From Conexivisphaera sp046536535 (GTDB lineage Archaea > Thermoproteota > Nitrososphaeria > Conexivisphaerales > Conexivisphaeraceae): a DNA stretch of 10,533 bases. The DNA lies in the NCBI GenBank assembly GCA_046536535.1, contig JAWDMO010000042.1, forward strand, positions 1 through 10,533. Direction: 5' to 3'. Below are positions 6,278-10,533 of this stretch, piece by piece. The notes under the pieces are model-generated. The model was not told the DNA's origin. It saw nothing but the letters and a program-made list of their open reading frames with translations, and did not search any database. The position numbers were made by a program, and so were the translations under genes. The number at the start of each line of letters is the position of its first letter. Position 1 is the first letter of the stretch.

Positions 6278-7399
6278 ATGAAGGTCGCTGTCATAGGGGC
6301 CGGTACAATAGGAGTCGGGATCGGGCAGGCGCTGTCGGACATGGGCGTCGAGGTGAATGTCTTTGAGGCGGTCTATCCGGAGTCTGGGGCGACCGGCAGA
6401 TCGATAGGTGTCTCGAGCGTGCAGCAGCGCGATCCGAGGCTGGTGAAGCTCGCCCTCGAGGGGATAGGGATAGCCAAGGACATGGACAGGAAGCTGAAGG
6501 AGGAGTTCAAGATGCCGAACGGCGTCATGGGGGAGCAGGTCCCCAACGTGTCGGTGGCGTTCACGGAGGCGGATCGCGCCAAGCTCTCCAGATACTTCGG
6601 ATACTGGAAGGCGGCCGGGGCCAACGCGAAGGAAATGAGCCCTAAAGACGTGAAGGAGGAGTTCCTGCCGTGGCTGGACGACGGGGCGTTCCTGGACGCA
6701 TTCGTGACGTTCGATGACTTCAAGCTGATGTACTTCCCGCTGGTGAGCAGCAGGATAATGATGCTGAGGGCCAAGGGGGGAATCGTCTACAGGGACAGGG
6801 AGGTGACGGGGTTCGACGCATCGGGCTCCAGGATAGGCGCCGCGCTCGTCAACGGGACGCAGAGGGTGGAGGCCGATGCGTACGTGGTGGCGGGCGCCGC
6901 CAAGAGCGAAAAGCTGGCGGCTGCCCTGGGCGATAGGGTTCCCCCGATAAGGGTGGCGGCCGCCGGCGCTGTCGTCACCGAGCCCTACAAGTATCAGTTC
7001 AGGCCGGTGATAACCGTGGAGAGCAAGGGATACAGGTTCACCCAGACCCTCAGGAACGAGTTCGTGGCGTCCGTGTACGATATGGGCTACGACAACCCGG
7101 GCTACAGCGTGGATGAGAGCATGAAGGTTATGGAGAGGCTCGCCACGGTGACCGTGAAGCTATTCCCCAGCTTCTCCTACATGAATGCCCTGAGGCAGTG
7201 GGGCGCGTACTTGGACTACACCATGGATGGACTCCCGATAGTCGGCTGGAGCCAGAAGTACGAGAACCTCTACTATGCGTACGGCTTCGGCAACTATGGA
7301 TTCAGCGTCGGGTCGGCCGTCGCATCCAGGGCTGCGCGCGAAATAGCCGATGGTTCTAGGGACCCGGATCTGGAGCCATTCAGGCCGGGGCGCCGCTGA
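6278..7399 (+). CDS. DAO-family FAD-dependent amine/amino-acid dehydrogenase, beta-type catalytic subunit
   Basis: Expected catalytic subunit of the four-gene complex: oxidises a secondary or primary amine (L-proline, hydroxyproline, sarcosine, glycine or a D-amino acid are all possible) and passes electrons to the other subunits. It has 373 residues, as usual for the family. The N-terminus VAVIGAGTIGVG (G7-x-G9-x2-G12) with Glu30 binds FAD-ADP. The segment GATGRSIGVSSVQQR at 37-51 corresponds to the flavin-loop motif but differs from the common GSTGR-x-x-G-GIR form. The C-terminus has MDGLPIVG (316-323) and GFGNYGFSVGSAV (about 336-348), where relatives usually have G-H-G-F, so the isoalloxazine contacts are changed. 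Gene order (alpha, ferredoxin, BFD-like, beta) matches archaeal dye-linked proline dehydrogenase operons. Confidence 0.88.
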   Translation: MKVAVIGAGTIGVGIGQALSDMGVEVNVFEAVYPESGATGRSIGVSSVQQRDPRLVKLALEGIGIAKDMDRKLKEEFKMPNGVMGEQVPNVSVAFTEADRAKLSRYFGYWKAAGANAKEMSPKDVKEEFLPWLDDGAFLDAFVTFDDFKLMYFPLVSSRIMMLRAKGGIVYRDREVTGFDASGSRIGAALVNGTQRVEADAYVVAGAAKSEKLAAALGDRVPPIRVAAAGAVVTEPYKYQFRPVITVESKGYRFTQTLRNEFVASVYDMGYDNPGYSVDESMKVMERLATVTVKLFPSFSYMNALRQWGAYLDYTMDGLPIVGWSQKYENLYYAYGFGNYGFSVGSAVASRAAREIADGSRDPDLEPFRPGRR

Positions 7400-7437
7400 T
7401 ATAAAATATATAATAACGTTAGTTTAATATTTAAGCA

Positions 7438-7447
7438 ATTATTTTTC
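7438..7447 (+). terminator. T-rich terminator after the dehydrogenase operon
   Basis: A TTATTTTTC tract about 40 nt after the stop of the catalytic subunit gene, within an AT-rich block, is a plausible archaeal T-tract terminator. Confidence 0.4.
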
Positions 7448-7575
7448 ATATGCACAATATCATTTGGACATGCCGGCGCCGGATAAGCGGCGGAAACCCC
7501 GCTACTGATTTACTATAACTCGCGCCGCTGGATGAAGAGCCGCCGTCATCGGCGATGAGGAGGACGCCAGTTCAG

Positions 7576-7586
7576 CTTAATAATAA
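7576..7586 (+). promoter_or_regulatory. TATA box for a leaderless gene
   Basis: CTTAATAATAA is centred about 26 nt before the ATG at 7606, the spacing expected when transcription starts at the A of the start codon. No ribosome-binding site precedes that ATG. Confidence 0.55.
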
Positions 7587-7605
7587 CCCCTCACGTAATC
7601 GCTTA

Positions 7606-8298
7606 ATGGCTCTAGCCGCCAAGTTGTTCAGGCTCAGGGTCCCGGTGAAACCGGAGGTCATGGTGCCCAAGCTCAAGGACTTCAGGTTGGAGCGCGAGGA
7701 CGTGGGCACTGGGCAGGTGCTCGTGGAGGAGCTCAGGGACGTCGAATACAGCTCCGGCTTCCTCTCGGCCGTCGCGCTGAAGGACAGGCCGCTCGTCTTC
7801 AGGAAACGCGACGAGGTTATGAAGACCGTGAGGACGCTGGAGGTTCCGTTCCATATGAGGCTGGAGGGCGGCGACCAGCTGCTCCTCGTGATGGCCAAGA
7901 AGAGGTTCGCGAACGAGATAGCGTCGGACCTCTCCCGCATAATATACGGCGGTCCCGGGGGGATCGTGGAGGCCCGCCTCTCACATGATAAGTTCAGGGA
8001 GTACTTCGAGGCATCCATGGATGGAGCCAGCGTGATATATTTCGACCAGGTGGACCTGCCGAACGTCGACGTGCTGGCGCTCTACGGGGAATCGCTCAGG
8101 AATTCGGCGCTATACCAGGATTACCTGGGGCACGGCAAGATATGGTACGTAGTGGTGACTCTTCCATCTAGGGAAGGCCTCACAGTGGGCGTGACCCGCA
8201 ACGCGGTCATCACGGCGTTCGGGCGCACCACCCCCCAGGAACTCTTGGAATTTGCGTTCGGCGATCTGGTCGGGCTCCTGGAGGAACCCGGGACTTGA
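7606..8298 (+). CDS. Conserved-looking archaeal protein of unknown function
   Basis: I do not recognise a characterised family. From ATG 7606 it has 230 residues. It looks soluble, with no signal peptide, membrane helix or metal-binding Cys/His cluster. The middle contains an amphipathic stretch (EVMKTVRTLEVPFHMRLEG) and a hydrophobic strand-rich part. The C-terminal half reads VDVLALYGESLRNSALYQDY, then KIWYVVVTLPSREGLTVGV and TRNAVITAFGRTTPQELLEF. This resembles uncharacterised archaeal proteins with alternating strands and a final helix, but I cannot name them. Codon use is like its neighbours (AGG, ATA), so it is a real and not recently acquired gene. An ATG 51 nt upstream is in frame; the TATA box at 7576-7586 falls inside that extension and argues for the later start. 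It appears monocistronic. Confidence 0.8.
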   Translation: MALAAKLFRLRVPVKPEVMVPKLKDFRLEREDVGTGQVLVEELRDVEYSSGFLSAVALKDRPLVFRKRDEVMKTVRTLEVPFHMRLEGGDQLLLVMAKKRFANEIASDLSRIIYGGPGGIVEARLSHDKFREYFEASMDGASVIYFDQVDLPNVDVLALYGESLRNSALYQDYLGHGKIWYVVVTLPSREGLTVGVTRNAVITAFGRTTPQELLEFAFGDLVGLLEEPGT

Positions 8299-8654
8299 CT
8301 CAATGAGCTACCCGGGCCCGAATGGCACATGCTTCTCACATCTCTGCCGAACTCATCCATCCTTCCATGGATAAGCATTGGGTTCAGCCTCCGCGATGGC
8401 ACGTTCCTGACCCAGGAAGAGGCCGCGTCATATCTTCCTAGAGTTATTTGGTGAAGCTGGTTTGTATAACTAGGAAATACACAGTATTAAGGGGTGGAGC
8501 GAATAAGTTCTACTATGTTAATAATAGCTTATAGCACGGCTGCCAGTACACCAAAGTATTAACCCGAAAGGAAGGGGGAACCTCGACAATTGGAGGTAGA
8601 TCGTGCGCGCCTTCTCCTCGATGGATATTTTATCTCATTTGGGTTAAGGGCGCG

Positions 8655-8683
8655 GAAGCCCCGTCCGCGAGGGCGGGTAGTTC
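8655..8683 (+). ncRNA. Hairpin resembling the right end / guide-RNA scaffold of an IS200/IS605-type element
   Basis: The sequence runs GGAAGCC, then a 7-bp stem (8660-8666 pairing with 8671-8677, one G-U) closed by the GNRA tetraloop GCGA (8667-8670), then TAGTTC. Right ends of TnpB-carrying IS200/IS605 elements commonly show GAA-GCCCC-stem-GGGG-AGTTC patterns, and that end is transcribed as the 3' part of the TnpB guide RNA (omega RNA), with the flanking host DNA acting as the guide. Here the candidate guide would begin at about 8684. No tnpB gene or recognisable fragment is found upstream, so this would be a solitary remnant or a guide acting with a TnpB elsewhere. The hairpin is observed; the identity is inferred by resemblance. 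Confidence 0.45.
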
Positions 8684-8819
8684 GCTCCGCTTGAAGACGC
8701 AGAGGGTACGGACAATCCTCCCCAGTTACTTGTATTGGATTTAGTACATACGTATGGGGGCCGGCGGGGGCGGCTCGCCAATATGGCATTATCTAACCAA
8801 CGTCGGGAAGTCCCCTTCA

Positions 8820-8827
8820 TTTATTAA
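8820..8827 (+). promoter_or_regulatory. TATA box for the PAC2-family gene
   Basis: TTTATTAA is centred about 26-27 nt before an in-frame GTG at 8850, the classic leaderless spacing. No ribosome-binding site is present at either this GTG or the upstream ATG at 8754. Confidence 0.5.
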
Positions 8828-8849
8828 CGGGAATGCACTACTGCGCTGC

Positions 8850-9605
8850 GTGCGCACCACAGTGAAATCGTTCTCTAGGAGGATACCGAGGGCGGATCTT
8901 CTGATAGGGGCGGTTCCGGGCGCCGGACAGGTCGGGAAGCTGGCGGTCGATCATCTGATAGCGGAGCTGCGCGCGGACCTCGTGGCCGAGATTTACAGCG
9001 CGGCATTCCCCCCGCAAATCTACATACAGAGCGACGGAGTCGCTTACATGCCGCGTTTTCAGCTGTATCACGCCGAGCATGGCTCCAAGTCGGCGCTGCT
9101 GTTCACAGGGCCGTCACAGCCGGAAAGCGGCGAGGCCAGCTACGAGCTGACCAGTGACGTGCTGGAGATGGCGAAGGATGCCGGGGTCAACGAGGTATAT
9201 TCTCTGGCAGCGTACATATTGGGGAAGGAGCCCACTGAGAGGGCGGTGCACGGCACGGCCACGAGGCCGGAGCTCCTGGAGAGGCTCAAGCTGGCCGGCG
9301 TCAAGGTCATGGACGGCGGGGAGATAAACGGCATGAACGGGCTGATATTCGCGATGGCCCCGATAAGGGATATGGACGGCATCTGCCTGCTGGGGGAGAC
9401 CGCCGGCTACTATGTGGACGCATTGGGCGCCAAGGAGGTTCTGAAGGCCCTCGCTAGGCTATCCGGCATAGAGGTAGACTACTCAAGGCTCGACGCACTC
9501 GCCGCGGAGGCGGAGAAGGCGATCAGGGCTATGATGGAGGAGATGTCGAAGAGAGCGGATGCATCTCACGAAACGCGCCCAGGGCACATGGACTACATAA
9601 GCTGA
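8850..9605 (+). CDS. PAC2-family protein (proteasome assembly chaperone-like)
   Basis: From GTG 8850 the protein has 251 residues, the usual size of archaeal PAC2-family proteins. Residues 17-40 (LLIGAVPGAGQVGKLAVDHL) match the family's N-terminal glycine-rich strand-turn-helix. VAYMPRFQLYH follows as the second conserved block, then LLFTGPSQPESGEASYEL and a helix and strand (GVNEVYSLAAY). The segment INGMNGLIFAMAPIRDMDGICLLGETAGYYVDALGA is the conserved core, and a charged helical tail (DALAAEAEKAIRAMMEEMSK) ends it. Eukaryotic members help assemble 20S proteasomes; the archaeal role is not settled. An in-frame ATG at 8754 would add 32 residues of poor-quality sequence, so the GTG start is preferred on promoter spacing and length. 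Followed after 75 nt by its neighbour's own promoter. Confidence 0.85.
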   Translation: MRTTVKSFSRRIPRADLLIGAVPGAGQVGKLAVDHLIAELRADLVAEIYSAAFPPQIYIQSDGVAYMPRFQLYHAEHGSKSALLFTGPSQPESGEASYELTSDVLEMAKDAGVNEVYSLAAYILGKEPTERAVHGTATRPELLERLKLAGVKVMDGGEINGMNGLIFAMAPIRDMDGICLLGETAGYYVDALGAKEVLKALARLSGIEVDYSRLDALAAEAEKAIRAMMEEMSKRADASHETRPGHMDYIS

Positions 9606-9606
9606 G

Positions 9607-9618
9607 GCCCGCGCGGGC
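9607..9618. repeat. 12-bp perfect palindrome after the PAC2-family gene
   Basis: GCCCGCGCGGGC is self-complementary and begins two bases after the stop codon. It can form a short GC stem but lacks a T tract, so it is a weak terminator candidate at most. It could equally be chance in GC-rich DNA. Confidence 0.35.
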
Positions 9619-9648
9619 ATCCGGGGCGGACAACCGAATCCGTCAAGG

Positions 9649-9658
9649 TATAAATATA
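9649..9658 (+). promoter_or_regulatory. TATA box for nicotinate phosphoribosyltransferase
   Basis: TATAAATATA is a near-consensus archaeal TATA box centred about 27 nt before the ATG at 9681, with AAGG just upstream in the BRE position. The gene has no ribosome-binding site, so a leaderless mRNA is expected. Confidence 0.7.
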
Positions 9659-9680
9659 TCCGACCGATCACGCGGATGGC

Positions 9681-10533
9681 ATGAGGGATCTCGCGGATAG
9701 GATCTTCTGGATATCGAAGGAGGATGAGATAAAGGACGGCGAGGTCACGGATTACTACTTTCTAAACGTGGAGAGGGCGCTGAAGGACTCGGGGAAGAAC
9801 CCGCTCGTGACGGTCGAGGTGTACACCAGGAAGCTGCCGTACCAAGACGAGTGGGGCGTCGTCGCTGGAATATACGAGGTCGCAAAGCTCCTGGAGGGCT
9901 TGCCGGTAGACGTCTGGGCGATGGAGGAGGGCGAGGTCTTTCAGACGGCGAGCAGGACCGCGGCATACGAGCCGGTCATGAGAATCAGGGGCAGGTACGC
10001 CGACTTCGCCAGGTACGAGACAGCGATACTGGGATTCCTCTGCTCGGCATCCGGCGTGGCGACGAAGGCGGCAAGGCTCCGGCTGCTGGCGGGTAAGGAC
10101 AAGGTCCTCCTGAGCTTCGGCACCAGGAGGGCACACCCCGCGCTCGCTCCACTGATAGAGCGCTGCGCCTATATGGCCGGCTTCGACGGCTTCTCGAACA
10201 CCGTTGCGTCGAACATGCTGGGGATGAGGGCGTCGGGTACGATGCCCCACAGTTTCATACTGTGCTTCGACGATCAGAGGGAGGCGTGGATGGCGTTCGA
10301 TAGATCACTGCCCCCCGATGCCCCCAGGATAGCCCTCGTCGACACGCTCTTCGATGAGAAGACCGAATCCGTGATGGCGCTCGAGACGCTCGGCGAAAGG
10401 CTCTACGGTGTGCGGCTCGACACGCCATCGAGCCGCAGGGGCGAGTGGAGGAAGATAATAGAGGAGGTCAGATGGGAGCTGAACATCAGGGGAGGAAAGG
10501 ACGTCAGGATATTCGTCTCCGGTGGGATCGACG
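9681..10533 (+). CDS. pncB: Nicotinate phosphoribosyltransferase, N-terminal 284 codons (runs off the window)
   Basis: Converts nicotinate and PRPP to nicotinate mononucleotide, with ATP use in most members; cytosolic step of NAD salvage. The frame is open from ATG 9681 to the window edge, giving 284 of an expected roughly 390 residues. Visible family features: TDYYFLNVERAL near the N-terminus; the block YETAILGFLCSASG around Glu113, lining the active site; FGTRRAHP at 146-153; GFDGFSNTVAS; GTMPHSF with His190, the position usually phosphorylated or near the nicotinate; and a final IFVSGGID, the phosphate-binding strand and loop. Length and motifs fit the archaeal type known from Thermoplasma. 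It has its own strong TATA box, so it is transcribed independently of the PAC2 gene. Confidence 0.93.
   Translation, partial: MRDLADRIFWISKEDEIKDGEVTDYYFLNVERALKDSGKNPLVTVEVYTRKLPYQDEWGVVAGIYEVAKLLEGLPVDVWAMEEGEVFQTASRTAAYEPVMRIRGRYADFARYETAILGFLCSASGVATKAARLRLLAGKDKVLLSFGTRRAHPALAPLIERCAYMAGFDGFSNTVASNMLGMRASGTMPHSFILCFDDQREAWMAFDRSLPPDAPRIALVDTLFDEKTESVMALETLGERLYGVRLDTPSSRRGEWRKIIEEVRWELNIRGGKDVRIFVSGGID

Larger units (their letters stand above)
7400..7605 (+). other. Intergenic region: AT-rich block followed by a GC-rich block with competing hairpins
   Basis: Positions 7400-7450 are strongly AT-rich with several TATA-like strings. Positions 7471-7554 are GC-rich and can form mutually exclusive stems: AGCGG 7486-7490 with 7499-7503; AGCGGCG 7486-7492 with 7523-7529; CGGCGG 7488-7493 with 7540-7545; and a tetraloop hairpin 7541-7545/7550-7554. 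No tRNA, rRNA or clear C/D-box pattern is seen. An in-frame ATG at 7555 exists but the promoter evidence favours the start at 7606. Confidence 0.5.
8299..8849. other. Long non-coding or degenerate region
   Basis: No convincing gene is seen over about 550 nt. It begins with a 51-codon open stretch in the same frame as the preceding gene after its TGA (to 8454). AT-rich sequence with TATA-like strings follows (about 8460-8560), then a short inverted pair (TTAACCC 8559-8565 with GGGTTAA 8641-8647), a small hairpin (8580-8584 with 8593-8597), and the guide-RNA-like hairpin at 8655-8683. The last part (8754-8849) is open in the frame of the PAC2 gene but is probably its upstream region. Mixed composition suggests insertion-sequence remains. 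Confidence 0.5.

Noticed and set aside
7500..7575. C/D-box guide RNA
   Set aside because: GATGAAG and GATGAGG resemble a C box and a CTGA occurs nearby, but the order and spacing are wrong.
8555..8705. CRISPR array or tRNA gene
   Set aside because: The hairpin occurs once, without regularly spaced repeats, and no cloverleaf or T-loop consensus could be drawn.

Overview
The window looks like chromosomal DNA of an archaeon, probably a thermophilic member of the Thermoproteota/TACK side. The signs are AGG as the dominant Arg codon and ATA as a dominant Ile codon in a GC-rich genome, and TATA-like boxes centred about 26-27 nt upstream of starts that lack a ribosome-binding site (leaderless transcription). 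Starts inside operons instead carry GAGGTG/GGAGGTG sites. Gene content agrees: a PAC2-family protein, an archaeal-type nicotinate phosphoribosyltransferase, a 3-hydroxyacyl-CoA dehydrogenase with two C-terminal domains, and a dye-linked-dehydrogenase operon of the kind known from hyperthermophilic archaea. The exact lineage cannot be fixed from this sequence. All convincing genes are on the + strand.

Layout. Positions 2-484 hold the 3' part of a DDE transposase, followed by a 20-nt-period direct repeat (510-540). Positions 560-3862 form a probable metabolic operon: a beta-hydroxyacid dehydrogenase of the 3-hydroxyisobutyrate / succinic-semialdehyde-reductase type, a 3-hydroxyacyl-CoA dehydrogenase, and a class I aminotransferase. 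After a T-rich terminator and a new promoter, positions 3952-7399 form a tight four-gene operon for a membrane-free flavo-iron-sulfur amine dehydrogenase: an FAD/NAD-fold subunit with a fused N-terminal [2Fe-2S] domain, a two-cluster ferredoxin, a small BFD-like [2Fe-2S] protein, and a DAO-type flavoprotein that should be the catalytic subunit. Order and composition resemble the archaeal dye-linked L-proline dehydrogenase clusters and, more distantly, HcnABC and hydroxyproline dehydrogenases. The substrate is not determined by the sequence.

Positions 7400-7605 are an AT-rich then hairpin-rich leader region before a 230-residue protein of unknown function (7606-8298). Positions 8299-8849 form a long stretch without a convincing gene. 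Within it is a 7-bp GNRA-capped hairpin in a context resembling the right end of an IS200/IS605 element, i.e. the scaffold of a TnpB guide RNA; no tnpB gene is present. A PAC2-family protein (8850-9605) and the first 284 codons of nicotinate phosphoribosyltransferase (9681 to the window edge) close the window.

How the genes may work together (inference): the aminotransferase and the amine dehydrogenase point to amino-acid catabolism, delivering electrons through the ferredoxin. The two dehydrogenases of the first operon fit the downstream 4-carbon or CoA-thioester chemistry. The most noteworthy observations are the modular split of the dehydrogenase complex, a 37-nt perfect repeat between the two C-terminal domains of the acyl-CoA dehydrogenase, the orphan guide-RNA-like hairpin, and promoter evidence that moves two gene starts.
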